The notes beneath the pieces were generated by a model. The model was not told where the DNA came from. It saw only the letters and a program-made list of their open reading frames with translations, and made no database searches. 64,000 nucleotides of DNA from Otis tarda. Lineage: Eukaryota; Chordata; Aves; Otidiformes; Otididae. Positions 49,280 through 61,812 of the stretch are shown here, one piece after another. Within the stretch, counting starts at the first letter, position 1, and the number at the start of each line of letters is the position of its first letter. The stretch covers positions 45,957,001 to 46,021,000 of the forward strand of contig CM048552.1 in NCBI GenBank assembly GCA_026413225.1, written 5' to 3'. A program made the translations under genes and the position numbers.

Positions 49280-50424
49280 GAGATATTTTTCCAGTGAGAT
49301 GCTTTGAGGTGCCCTCCTGAATAGTCTGACAGCAAAGTATTAGCTGGAAAGTATTCTTACAAAGAGTAGCTTTATTCACTGCTAGTGTGTTCTCCTTCCC
49401 AGAGTTTACAAGTCCCTTATCTAACGAGAGAATCTCTCTTATTTGCAGTAAGAAAACCTTTTCTCTTCAGGAAAAATATTAGTTACAGTTAACAGGTTTG
49501 ATTGAGCCCCTAGAGGTTCTCCTTTCTGTCTTTCCCCATACTATGTATTTTATAGACAGTTAAAAACCACTCTCTAGGCAGCTTCGAGAAGGTCATCCAA
49601 GTGGTCATACATAGTAAATATACCAGACCTAGCTTTGTGAAATCTAGTCTGATGGGAATCAAATATTTTTGTCCATTTTTACCTCATCCTGTTATACAGT
49701 TAGTAAAACAGATGCCTTACAACCATTCAGCATTTCTAGCAAGCTCTTTTTTAGTGCTCCCTATTCCCTAGGGTACTTGGTCTAGGAGAGTCTTAAACAG
49801 TGCAACATTTGGTAAAACTTTTCCTTTAAAACAACCAAAATAAAACAAAAATGAAGGAACAAAACTAGAGCAATCTTGTAGATCAACAAGAAAAAAAAAT
49901 ATAACTTCCAGACTTTCCAGACTTTCTGGTTTGAAAATACTGTTCTGAAGTTATTGAAGAGATTTTTAAATTTTTTTTTTTGGTAGACTTATTTTAAATT
50001 GTTTGTTGAATTTCTCTTTTCTTGTTGACAGTTTCCAAATTTTTATAAAAATATATGGAAAAAGTAGGGACAATGGGTAGAAAATAATTGTGACAGAACA
50101 GAAAGAAAATACATTGTAGTTCAATAGATAAAATGTTTGTCATCTATAATAGTCTCATGAAATATTCTTCAATAAAATCTGTGTGATTAATTTGGTTTTC
50201 ATGTGTGTAGTTACTAAAATGATGGTTAAATGTCGATCTGTTGTTCATTAGCTGCAAGGAAGTCCTACAGTGTCAGCTATCATTATTTACACAGTATTGT
50301 CCCAAACCTCTGAAGAGAGATAATAAGTGTCTTGGCTAGCCACTGAGGACTTCTGCAGCGAGTTTGACAACATTCAGCAGTATTAAAAAGTGAAATGTGT
50401 TGACAAACTATGAAATTATTTGCT

Positions 50425-50498
50425 TTTATATAAATATAAATACATATACATATAAACACACATACATAGATGTATATATAAACACATATACACAAACA
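50425..50498. repeat. TA/CA-rich low-complexity block
   Basis: TATAAATA, CATATA and ACACATA words in succession form a degenerate (TA/CA) simple repeat. The short open frame over it on the minus strand (rich in C, I, Y and V) is an artefact. Confidence 0.75.
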
Positions 50499-51009
50499 TT
50501 TGGTTTCTTTGACTTGTGGTTTGCTGTATCAAGAAACTTCAAAAGTCTTAAAATAGGATTTAACTAGTGCAATAAACATCTGGCCTCTTGACTTAAACAA
50601 TGTAGAGACTGGGGTCAACAGCAGATTTTGGCCTAGGCTTTTCCTGAAGATCCAGATGCCAAAAAATTAGAAAGTTGGCTTTTTGTCACTTGCAGGTGTG
50701 AAATGTTTAATGCATGTAGCTATGGAGATTGAATAAATAAATAATAGAGAAAATATGGAAAAAGTCTGGTACTGGGAGTTGAGACTGGCAGCCTGCCAAA
50801 AGACTTCACCCTGTTTAGGCAGAGCATTTTTATTATTGACCAAAATTATGACACAAAGTCCCTCTTGGAAATTTATGAACATAAGTAATTCTTATAGAAA
50901 AAACAACAACAGGAGCCAACACAAATACACTGTAAGAGATGTCTGCAGACTTCCTCTGTGATTTTACATAGGTAGTTGTTTTAGGAAAGAAGACAAGTAA
51001 GATCAGTCT

Positions 51010-51360
51010 TTCCTTTTAAATGTCAATTTTCCGCAGCCTTCAGAATATGCCCTTTAGGGCTGACGAGTTCAGCAGACATTTTGATCTCTTCACATATACC
51101 TTGAGACACTTTCAAAAATGAAGGAGAAGCATTTCAAATTCATGCCAAATAGTCAACATTTCTTTTTGTCCTGAGCTAGGCTGCTAGCACCATGCAATAA
51201 TGAAAATGGCACAACTCTCATTTGTCAGAGAAAGAGTTGCCAATTCGGTTATGGTGCAAGCTGTATGTTTTCAGTCCCAGGGAAAGGCCATTGCCTGAGC
51301 TGTTTGATTGTTTCAGATTTTGAGAGTAGGTAATCTCGCTGGTAACACATGATGGAGTCC
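51010..51360. other. Candidate conserved non-coding block
   Basis: A ~350-base segment that stands out from its surroundings: less AT-rich, free of homopolymers and simple repeats, and with words such as CACCATGCAATAATGAAAAT and GCCAATTCGGTTATGG. No frame stays open and no repeat family is recognised. Composition of this kind is often seen in conserved regulatory elements of vertebrate gene deserts, but conservation cannot be judged from one sequence. Confidence 0.25.
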
Positions 51361-52694
51361 TAAAAGCTGGACAATGAAAAGGTCGTTAGAGATGGAAGTT
51401 TCTTCACATAAATTATGTTATTTTATGCTGGGATAGATTGAGATGACATAGATTTGGAACATATTGGGTGATAGAACTTGAGTTTCCCCTTCTTTTACTC
51501 CTTTTCTTCAAAAGATATAGACATAAAAATTTCTTTAATGATTATTATGATTTTGAAATGATGCATCTGAGTAAGTTCAACCCCAGCAGAAGCCCTGCAA
51601 GTCTAAGAAGTTCTCAGGATTGTGCTGTGACTGATGTAGATTAAAGGCATGACAAATAGGAGATTATAAAGGAAATACCCTTTTTTTTGGTCAGTTTTTT
51701 AATATGGGTGTTGAATATAATATTATCATGTATGCAGATATCTAATCTGTGATGTTAACACTTGACAGTCCTCTCTTCACTAAAAAAGTGACCTATTGCT
51801 GACAAGTTGCCAGAAACATATTATGCATGAAAATAAACAGAATTTAACTTTTATTTCAGGTGCTATTACAGAAACTTTTTTTGAATGTGAATGACTCTTA
51901 CCTGTCATGATGCTGCACGTGGTTTTCTGAATCCAGCTTATTTTCAAAAGTTTTATAACATCTATTCAGAGAAATCTTCTGAGCTATCTGGAGAATGATT
52001 TCTACTATCAGTTGTCAGAAAAAGATGCACTTATTCAGGTGACTCACACTTCTACCTATAGTTGACAAAGCTGTACCACATTACTTTAAGGAACTCTATT
52101 CAGGAATATTATTTTTTTACTCATTATAGTCAACAAAACTTTTTATTTGAAATTGTAGTGAACAAATTTTTTTATTTGAACCTTTGGGGAATGAAAACTT
52201 GTTTTTCATTTATTTAAAAAAAAATCATTTTTATTTTGCATTAGATTTGACTATAATAGCAAACTGAAAAGCTGAAACTGAAGGAAAGCATTTTTATTGC
52301 CCTGTAATATATATTTGTAAATTGCTTCTGCAATAAAATAATTTTTACTTCGGTTTTACTTAGGGGTTATTTTTCAGAAACTTGTTTTTATTCAGAATCA
52401 CACCTAAATTTATGAACTTTGAGAACCTTTATAAAATGAAACTTTTGTCCTAAAAGCACCTTAGTGTTAGCATTTTTAACCATACCATATCATTAATATA
52501 ATGGTTTGTCAAAACAATAATGACATTTATTAGTACCACAATAGAAACCAGCTTACAAAAGGGAAGACAGAAAGATGGTAACAGATGGTGAGGCACTCAG
52601 TTTTTGTTGTATACATACTTAGCTGTCTTTGGTATAGGTTGTTTTACTTGCAGGCACTTGCAAAACATGGGGAATCTCTTTTTCTTTCAAATAG

Positions 52695-53225
52695 AACAAG
52701 CTAAGCCACCACGTCGTTATTATCTGTTGACAGCCAGAAAGACTGTAAATCATGACTCGACACACCATCATGTTAACGGCAATAATGCTGACTGTAATCA
52801 TCGGGAGCCTTTCCAGCTATGTTTGAACTACACAATGGACAAAGGACTCATTTGAAATGCAGATGTAACATTTTTGTAACCCTGTGTCTATAGACAAGAC
52901 TGGGCTGCTTGGCAATGCCTTTTCAATATTAGCGTTTAGTGTACCAGTGTTTGCTTATGTCAGTCACCTGCTATGTCAAGACCAAAAGGTCAGATCTTGA
53001 GGCTGACATGGCTGGCAGCCTAGAAACCGCTTCATTCACATTGTGTTTTCTCAGATGGACTTGCATTCAGCCACGTGAAAAAAAAAGGGAAAAGTAAAGC
53101 AAACGGTGCCCTTTCTGTCCCAGGTTTCCCAAGGAGCTCTTCCAATAGTCTGCAAAGTTTGCTTTCCACTGAGTCACTCTGCTAAATGGTCTTTGGTTAA
53201 TGTCTATACAAAATAACAGAATAAA
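52695..53225 (+). other. Candidate terminal exon or conserved element
   Basis: A pyrimidine tract ending in AG at 52693-52694 (CTCTTTTTCTTTCAAATAG) could act as a splice acceptor. After it a frame stays open for about 53 codons, from QAKPPRRYYLLTARKTVN to NYTMDKGLI, stopping at TGA 52853-52855. The next ~360 bases are less AT-rich than the region and end with AATAAA at 53220-53225, followed by GT-rich sequence. Together these look like a last coding exon (phase 1) with a short 3' UTR, or a non-coding RNA exon. I do not recognise the peptide. Against it: the open length is within chance, no upstream exon was found, and the upstream frame (from 52604) also stays open without needing the acceptor. 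It may instead be a conserved regulatory element. Confidence 0.25.
53220..53225 (+). promoter_or_regulatory. Possible poly(A) signal of the candidate exon
   Basis: AATAAA followed within ~35 bases by GT-rich sequence (TGCTGTGG, GATGGTATTGTCT). It makes sense only if the upstream candidate exon is real. AATAAA is common by chance in AT-rich DNA. Confidence 0.2.
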
Positions 53226-53360
53226 ATCTTTATGAGGTCTCATGCTGTGGACAGGATGGTATTGTCTAATTTACTAACACTCTAATGACCTCCTTCTTTC
53301 CACTGTGCTCCCTGATGATTCCATGTTGTGTTTTAGTGAGCATTTGGGGAAGCTCAATTA

Positions 53361-53411
53361 CCTTTCCTTCTTCCCTTTCTTTTCTCCCTTCTTCCCTCCT
53401 TTCTTCTTTCC
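53361..53411 (+). repeat. 51-base pure pyrimidine tract
   Basis: An uninterrupted run of C and T (CCTTT, CTTCCC, CTTCTTTCC words), followed by more T-rich sequence to about 53427. It is a simple-sequence tract with possible triplex-forming character. It starts about 135 bases past the AATAAA of the candidate exon. Confidence 0.88.
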
Positions 53412-56400
53412 ATTTATTTCTCTCTTTAAATGAAACAGTATAAAATATTGTGTGTAAATTTGATTGCCAAGAATATACTGAGTTGCCTAAAAGTCTCCAA
53501 CAACAACTAATGTATTTGTCTTCCTTATTCCTTCAACTATATGTTTTGAATATAATTATTAAGCCTAAATGAGCATGCTGTTTTAATTTTTCTTATATAT
53601 AATAGCATGGTGGCCTATGAAAACATAGCACTCTCAGCAGGAGTTAATTCTAATGAAAACAATAAATTTCACATAATATGGTCAAACACATAATAGCTTA
53701 CCAATTGCTTAGTTATTTGAAGCCCACCTGTTCTACATTAGGCAAAATTCCCATTTAAGTTAAAAATTGTCACAGATTAAGGACTTCATGACTTGATCTT
53801 AGTTAGCAGCTCAAATATTTATTATAACCTCTGATTTCTCAGATGTGTCCTTCTACACAAGGAGGTGGAGAGGGTTTAGATCACCCAAGGGGCTGATTGT
53901 ATACAAAACTGTTCTGAGATATGAAAACTGGCTTATATTTCATAAATCGGTCCCACCCTAACTCCTGGAGTACTATTGCTAATGCCCTGTCCACCCTGTT
54001 TTACCATTGGTTTCCCAGTTATGCCCTTGAGGGAAATTGGATAGATCAGTAAAATACACAGATATTTGTAGAAGGAACCTATGTTTCCCATTGTTAGTGC
54101 AGCTAAGATGAACATGTGTATGTAGATATATGTCACAGCCATCTTATATCCCATGATGTCATAGTATAAAATTGAGTCAATGAAAACACAGGAATGTTTA
54201 AGTTGCCACATAGGAGGAGCCACAGAACTAGTCCCCAAGAAATCCCACATAATTCACCTATTCAGAAGGCAGGAGGTGGGAAGAGGATCTGAAGCAGAGG
54301 TGGGAAGAGTATCGGGAACTTAGCAATCACCTTCATAGGTACAAAAGCAAAAGATCAGTGTGTAAAGAATCAAAGCTAGTTAGTGGACAAAGAAGCTGCA
54401 GAACATCTGGATTTACAGTGCTGAGGCATGCCATTTAACATGGAAATGGGAGGAAGCTGGGGAAATTAATTCCTCTCAAAACTAGGGAGTCTTCTGGAGG
54501 CAATCATTGTTTATCTAGCAATTATGAGAATATTTTTGTTGATCACTGCTAACATCAACTTTATATTCATATTTACTTTAACCAGTACATAATGTAAATT
54601 GACTTTAAATCTTCATTTAAAGGAACTTACATGTTAGCCTTTACTAACTGGAAATTATCATAATAAATTTGTCAAACAACATAGTTTCTCTGTTCCTTGA
54701 TGACAAAAAGAACAGATCATTGCTGATAAACTTGCAGTTATCATTAGAGAAGCCCAATTATCTTTGTGGTTTAATTGTCCAAAATGTGCAAGTAATTTAA
54801 ATGTTATTTGTATACTTTGAATATGTGGCCTTAAGACTGAATAAGTTAGACCTTATCTCTCTTACTACTGTTATTTTATAATACATTTATTTTAGTGATA
54901 ATGTCAGTCATTATCTGCTAATAAAAATCCAGAAAAAGTAACAGCAGAAACAAAGTCTAATGTAACAGCAGGGAAAAAGTGTGAGGAAGAAAAGAGAACA
55001 AGGCAGCTAAGAACACTGTAAAATCTGTGCTAAACCAAAAGAGGTACTTCAAATATTACTTCAAATACATTATTTTCAAAATGAAACAAAAGAAATAATG
55101 AATTCACAATATGATTAAGTTTATACAGCAAAATATGGGGAAAATGAAACTTTGTTCTTGTGAAGGATCTCAGTCCAAATCTGTGAAACTACGTGTGATT
55201 TAATAACTTTTTGTTGCTTTTTGAGATTTTTAAGTGAAATTTGGAATTTTTTTGTGATTTCAAAAAAAATAACCAAGCTTATCATCTAGCAGCAGTCCCT
55301 AGGTTGATTATTTTTTTTTCTTAATTTATTTTGGAGGCAAGAATCAAAGTTAAATATCTAATTCATTGGCTGGGTAAGCAATAATAATACTCAGCAGGAA
55401 AAAAAAATAAAGAAGCATGTGTGGTAGGATACTTGCTGCCCTGTCCTTCACCTCTAGCTAATTTGTGCATAAGCATATGTGAAGACAAGTGCATGGTTTC
55501 ATCTTCCTCATATTTGGGTTTGCAGGAGATGGTTCAGTTCACATGCTACAAAACAGAGCAGCATTTAGGGATTTATACAGCCTGTCAAGTGGGAAATACT
55601 GAAAGATATATGGTTATATCTATCTTCCTCTTGTCCATCAAAGCACTTAGAATAGTGGCTTCTGACTTTAAACAAGTCATAGTTTCTAAATGATCAAATT
55701 TTTATACTACTTTTCAGTACCATAGTTTTCTTCCCATGGAAAGTAGGGAACTGTTGTCTATTGTTGTACAATCTTGCATCCAAACAGTTTATTCTTGCTC
55801 TGTCTTTTTTTATGGTTGAAGGCATGTTCTGTAGTCTGTGTTTCAGCATTCATCTTCTGTACAGTCTTGGAAGAGCTATAGAACAATCAAAAGTATCAGT
55901 AAACACATAGCAGTAATCAGCAGAAAGGATGAAAGAAAATACCAGGAAGTTTAACAGGGAGAATACACGTTGAAGAAGGTGCCAGTACTTTGACATAGAG
56001 CACATATGCCTGCAAAAGGAAAGGGATGATAGACAATCAATGAGATGATTCCCTTGGCCTTGGTTCCAGGCTGCCAACAATGCTCTTTGTACTTACCGAA
56101 GCCACATGTCCTGCCGTTATATCAGCAAAACCTTATCTTAGAGGATATTTTGAACACTGAATTCAGGGGTTAGCAAATTCAAGTATAAACAGCAATCAGT
56201 CTCAATAGGTATAATTCCTGTTCATCAATATCCAGTGACCCACTGACACATGAAATATGAATAACTGGTTGTCAGTAATGCACCTTGTCTTATATCAGCC
56301 TGTGGCAAGAAAAAGACTTTCACTTCCACATAATGAGAACAAAACCAGCAACTGGAGATTGGGAAAGCTGCCAAATCCCTACCTCCCTGCTACCAGGAAT

Positions 56401-57340
56401 TAGCTGATGTTACTTTTCAAAGTTTCCATGCCATCTGCCTGCTTGCTTACCTCCTTTTTTCTCCCTGGTGTCAGCATGACAGCTTTTAGAGTAGCTCACA
56501 GTGGAAGTGTCATGAGGCCACAAAGTTGATTGCCAATGCAAAACTCTTTTACCACTGCCTCTCTCCCACTCCCTAAAAAAAAGAGAAAAAGTTTATATGA
56601 TGGGTAAACAGAAAAAAATGTTGAATCTTACACCAAGGATGCTGAGGAGACAGAATACCTACTGTAGCCATTAAAAGGACAAGAGACAAGGATGCCTCTG
56701 AAAGTGGAGCTAAATGAGAAGAGATTTGAAAAATAGACACATTCATGAATATTATTCTAAACTCCTTTTAAGTTGTTACCCTTTATCTTGAATATCCTTT
56801 GAAATTTAGTTATCAGTAAATTGATTTATAGGTCAAGTTCAGGAACTTTTAAATGTTTCTAATCCTGAAATATATCCTGGAAGAAATTAATGTACTGTAT
56901 ATTTTATACAAAAAAATATAAATATTGCCTTTGCACAAGTATGCTATATAAAGGTCAAAACATTGTGGAGATGCAGTTGAACATTTGACTCATTTGGCAT
57001 TCTGGAATTTATTGTAGGTGTAATACAGCAACAATAGTCTTGGAATCAAGCATTAATAAATTGTTGGGTGATGAGCCTGCAGTGTTTTTCTATGCAAATA
57101 TTCTGATGTCATTGTCACAATGTCATATGCCATGCCCTGAAGTAAACCTTAAACATGTTATGATAAAGAAACATAGTATCACTAACCTTCACAATGGTGT
57201 GGAAAGAGAAGAAAACTTTCCAATATCAACTTGCACTATGGCATCAAATGCTGGATATAATGTTTTTATTGTTCCTAAGAACTCTGAAAAATATCTAATC
57301 TGGAGAAGCAGAAAAAAAAAGCTTACCCTAACAACACTTC

Positions 57341-57376
57341 TCAAACAAAATAAAACAAAAACAAACAAACAAACAA
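57341..57376. repeat. CAAA-type simple repeat
   Basis: Units of CAAA and TAAAACAAAA. The lysine/threonine/asparagine-rich end of a chance open frame runs through it. Confidence 0.8.
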
Positions 57377-58087
57377 GCCCAAAACCAAACAGAAAAATAC
57401 TTACTCAAAATATTTTATAGCATACTACTAATTTTCAGTCTTATCACTATATTTTTTTCTTTATATTTTAGCATTAGAAAGGTTGTTCAACACACATCAG
57501 TTCTGCAAAATCTTATGTCAGTATATTTTACACTTATGTCAGTCATTTTGAGGAACATTCTCTGTGGAACTATTAGTGCTAATGTCTACTAAAATATTTT
57601 AATATAGGTAAAAATATTGCAGGTTTGAGTGCATTTTGTATTCGATGGGATATGTATTTTAAAAAAATTAAACTTTTACTTTGTATGTATAAATTGCCAC
57701 TTAACCTCCAAATTAGACTGTGATATCTAAGTATTAGTAGTTCCTTTGTGTGATACTAATTTTAACTAATTTTGTATGGTAAAGCTTGGACAGTAATCTA
57801 CCCTCATTACCAGAAAATACATTTGCGTGAAACTACAATACCTAGATTTCTTTCTCAAGTCTCCAAAAACTAACATATAATCACCTATGACTATTGCCAA
57901 TATGAAGGCAATCATTCACTTTTTAATTGTGCTGGATTTATTTACTGGTTCAGAGCAGACTACAGATCAGATTTTGATTAACAGTAGAAAATTGGAATAA
58001 TTGCGAAGAAGTAGACTCTACATCTGTGATTCTTGAGAGCCCTTAAGCCTTCATAATCTTGCTGCTTTAACTGAACTATGAGTTGCT

Positions 58088-58137
58088 AAAACAAACAAAC
58101 AAACAAATAAACAAACAAATACACAAAAAAAAAAAAA
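58088..58137. repeat. (CAAA)n with poly(A)
   Basis: ACAAACAAACAAACAAATAA then more CAAA units, ending in A13 at 58125-58137. No adjoining retroposon is recognisable. Confidence 0.85.
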
Positions 58138-58780
58138 CCACAACCAAAAAATGCCAACTCCTCAATTAAAAAAAAAAAGAAGCCCAACCTCCAAGGTTTT
58201 TAAATCCTCACATTCTACCCATATCAGAATTTGGGTGGAAAATAGACAATAGGGCATCCTGAGTGTGTAGTATTGGTGTACAGCAGCTGTAGAAAACAAA
58301 TGGAGTTCATCCCTGTTCAGATGTCTTGATATCCTTAGTTTAGTTGGCTATTGCTCTCTGAGGAGTGAAACCATGGCTTCTTGACTTTTTTAGAATACGC
58401 GATTCTATGAAGATATTAAAGAAATACAGAGGTACATTTAGCATCTTGGAGCAGTTACTTCAGAGACCTGTCTCTCAAACGTATTTCTAGGTTGCACTAA
58501 AAGTGTTCCAAAATGTTCAAAACTTAAGATAGCTACTGGACACTATCTAGCGTGGAAGAATAAGAGAATCAAAGTTTGGGTCAGTAGAATATCTTGAGCA
58601 ATATCCAATAATGGAAAGACCTCAAACAAAACTATAATGTAATGATATGAAAATCATCTAAGTCTTGAACAATAAGAATGCACATGATGTAATGTGCCAT
58701 AAATTTATACTTTAAATTTGCATGTTATCATTTAAATTTAAATTAACTTCCATACTTACATCTATATTGTCCTGAAAATT

Positions 58781-58848
58781 TATCCTGTCCTATCCTATCC
58801 TATCCTATCCTATCCTATCCTATCCTATCCTATCCTATCCTATCCTAT
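58781..58848 (+). repeat. (TATCC)n pentanucleotide microsatellite
   Basis: Eleven uninterrupted TATCC units at 58791-58845 plus a partial unit, preceded by one imperfect copy (TATCC TGTCC). The purity implies it is probably length-variable between individuals. On the other strand it reads GGATA. Confidence 0.95.
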
Positions 58849-59189
58849 GTATATTTTGTTACTTTTTAATCCAAAACATAGTTTGAGTCTACATATAAAC
58901 TTTATGAGAGATACAGCTTTGCTATTTTGAACAAACAGTTTGTTTGTTTGCTAGTTTGCTTTTCTGCTACTCATTTTTCTCTACCCTTTCAACAGCAATT
59001 TTCACGCTAATTTAATGTGTGGAATTCTGTGACAATCACTGTCCATTTCCGAACAGGATGAATAGAAGTTGCAAGAGATGCAACTTAGAAGACCTAATAA
59101 TAAAGATGTAGGAATAAGTTCTAAAGTGCTATCTATCCTTATTCTGACAATTGCACCACTGATGTAGTAAAAAAAAAAAGTAAAAATAC

Positions 59190-59207
59190 ATATATATATA
59201 TATATAT
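59190..59207. repeat. (AT)9 dinucleotide repeat
   Basis: Nine AT units next to an A-rich stretch, a simple repeat. The short frames over it are artefacts. Confidence 0.85.
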
Positions 59208-60351
59208 GTATATGGAGACCTATGCGTAAGAAAAGCACACCATCTCAATGCTCCTATTGTAGCTGTGGTAACGAGGCATTGGAAAGATTCAACATTTGAC
59301 AAAGAATTAAGTTTCATTCCGTTTCTGATATGTTTCTTATTACCACCCACATCTCTTGTCATCCTCCTATATTTTTGTCTTTGTATTATCAAGAACATCT
59401 TTTTTCTGTATTTGAAGTTACACCAAAAATTACTTTTAGTTTTCTTTTGTTGCAGATTCAGGTCAAGGCTATCGTAATCAGTTTACTATTTTCCGACATA
59501 TCAGTCTAATGCATTGCTATGTGGTTACTTACTCAAATAAATCATAATCATCTTTCATTTAAAAAGGCACTTCATCCTTGTCACTGTTAATCTAGGGTCA
59601 ACAATAGATTCATCCAAATTGGAGAAGCTAATAGGTTAGACACTTGCTGACTGTCCTGTGTTCCCTGTAAACCCAAAATTCATCTATTCTTTTTCAGAGT
59701 TGGAAAGTACATCAGATTTTTTTTTTTTTATTTGTGGCATGGAAGATAAGAGTAAGTATGTGAGGAAGACCAAAGGCATTGTAAATCATTAGCATAGTAA
59801 GGCACATCTTGTCAGTTTTACATTTTACTAATATGAACTAAATTGAACTATCAGGTACCTTTGCTTTTGGAGTGTATGATAGAACTTCATTCATTATTTA
59901 TTTTATGCTCTTTTTTCTCTTTCTTGGTACCATTAAAGTTTTTTGTCAAGCCTTTAGAATACTGAAGCTTTAGGAATCTGGAAACCTGGAAAATTACTTA
60001 AGATTTCATATACATGGGAAAGTTACACTGACTTGAATTATGTCAGTTAAATTATTTTGGTGAGATATGAATTTAAACTATTACTCCTCTTATGAACATT
60101 TATATTCTAAGATAAAGATGTTGATGTTACTTATGTTTAAGCTCAACCAAGAAAATATACGCCATTCAGTATAAATGTGTGCACCTAGGAAGTCATACAA
60201 AGTCCAACTGACATGAAAGGTCTTTTTATCAACATGGACATTCTTTGCTGTAATGGATTTGATCAAAACTGTACTTGCTACTTTTCCATTAATGTAGCCT
60301 TTCTGGTTTGGTAGTAAGACACACTCTGTAGAAGTGACAGGTCAACCCTTC

Positions 60352-60378
60352 TTTTTTTTTTTTTTTTTTAAAAAAAAA
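60352..60378. repeat. T18-A9 tract
   Basis: Eighteen T directly followed by nine A, self-complementary over 18 bases. Confidence 0.9.
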
Positions 60379-61474
60379 TCACCATTGTCTGTTTAGCACT
60401 TCTTGTAACTGACAGGTGGAAAGTTTGTTTAGTGAAACATTTTGATGACCGTTGACATGACCGTGTAGAAGAACAGTCTATAATTAGTCAATCAGTAGCA
60501 GTAAGGATGGCTTTTATAGCTACCAGATGGATAGTCTATATATTTGTTTAGAAATGTCCAGAGTCTTTAGTAATACATAGAAATTAGAATTCACATTTTC
60601 CTTTAATATCATTAAGTATTTTGTAAAATTACAGTAAAATATAAAGGATAATAATATTACTTTGTGTGAAAATAAAAGTGATTAAGATGTAATTTACAAT
60701 GTGTTTGAAACATGCATCTCAAGTTTTGGCAATGACGTGGCATCTATATTTAAAAAATATAGAAATACATCTCATGAAAAATACAATTCCAGTGCCTTTA
60801 CCAAAGCAAAATTCATACTAATTGCAGATCTGTATTAGTGCTGTATTTATGCAGATTCTCAGAATATCAACAGTTAATCTAACACTGCCAAGTTTGCTAT
60901 ATACTAAGCCTAAGAAATTCTATTTCTTTCATTACAAAAAATGCTGATTGTACATTTTACCTCACAAAGAAGGGAGTTAATTTTACTGTTTTTTTGCTTT
61001 CACAGCGTGTACAACTAGGAAATCAAAAGTTTCATCCTCAGGACCTCATGCTCCAGGACCATACTGAGGTTTAAACTTCCAAAAGAGTCTTTAAACTCAT
61101 CTAGTTTTTCTTCATTTTAAACCATTCTGTCAGTGCTTCAGTATGATAAGTATGACTTTGTGGAAAGTCCGCAAAAATAATCTCATAGGGAATTATCTTT
61201 CCAGTAGCTTACGAATTTCACAAGAAGAACACTCCTCTGATTTCCAGTATCCAGCTGTTTGCTTTTAATAGATGTTATAAATTTAACAATTAAAATGTAT
61301 TTTTATATAAAACATATATTTGCCATGAATATTTGCATAAGGCGATGCTCTATGACACTGCAAGAAAGAAAAGAAGATCCTTCAAGTCTCTTTCAGCATG
61401 GGCTAAACACATCAGTTAAATAAAATCTTCCTTAACTTCTAGCCCCATCAAGTGATGGCCAGTCTTGTAATATC

Positions 61475-61812
61475 CTGAGAAGTGGAGAGGGAGGTGCTGA
61501 TCTCTTCTCCTTTGTATCCGGTAATAGAACTCATGAGAATGGTTCAAAGTTGCACCGGGGAGGTTCAGGCTTGACATTAGGAAGCATTTCTTTACACAAA
61601 GGGTAGTCAAACATTGGAATAGGCTTCCTAGAGAGGTGGTGAATACCCTACGCCTGTCAGTGGTTAAGAGGCACTAGAACATGCCTTTAATAATGTGCTT
61701 TACAGGGCTTTTGGTTAGCCCTGAAGTATTCAGGCAGGTGAACTAGTTGCTCTAGGTCTCTTCCAACTGGAAATATTCCATTCAATGTAACTCAATTTGA
61801 TTCTATTCTAGA
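61475..61812 (+). mobile_element. CR1 3'-end fragment of a distinct, older subfamily
   Basis: It begins near GAGAAGTGGAGAGGGAGGTG, continues through GAATGGTTCAAAGTTGCACC, GAGGTTCAGGCTTGACATTA, GGAAGCATTTCTTTACACAA, AATAGGCTTCCTAGAGAGGT and TTAGCCCTGAAGTATTCAGG, and ends with CTCTTCCAACTGGAAATATT and degenerate ATTCT repeats. The 3' UTR and tail (ATTCTATT type, not ATTCTATG) mark a different CR1 subfamily from the copies at 6, 38 and 40-42 kb. Stops and small indels interrupt the ORF2 end, so it is an old copy. The start is approximate. Confidence 0.88.

Larger units (their letters stand above)
41759..52694. other. Long non-coding stretch
   Basis: No gene supported over about 11 kb. It is mostly AT-rich with scattered short frames. 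Noted inside: a segment at 41860-42160 that might be a very old LINE remnant, a 27-bp imperfect tandem duplication at 44006-44059, A18 at 45861-45878, a 12-bp-stem inverted repeat at 47494-47556, a 25-bp tandem duplication at 49230-49279, a TA/CA-rich block at 50425-50498, and a less AT-rich block at 51010-51360 that may be conserved. Confidence 0.55.
53226..58780. other. Non-coding stretch
   Basis: AT-rich sequence with no gene recognised. Frames up to about 126 codons (57040-57420, +) end in lysine/asparagine/threonine-rich low complexity and resemble no protein family. It holds the pyrimidine tract at 53361-53411 and CAAA-type simple repeats at 57341-57376 and 58088-58137. Confidence 0.6.
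58849..61474. other. Non-coding stretch
   Basis: AT-rich sequence with short frames only. It includes an (AT)9 run at 59190-59207 and a T18 run followed by A9 at 60352-60378. No repeat family or gene is recognised. Confidence 0.6.

Noticed and set aside
57040-57420. 126-codon plus-strand frame
   Set aside because: The end is CAAA-repeat-derived low complexity and the start resembles no known protein; there are no splice signals.
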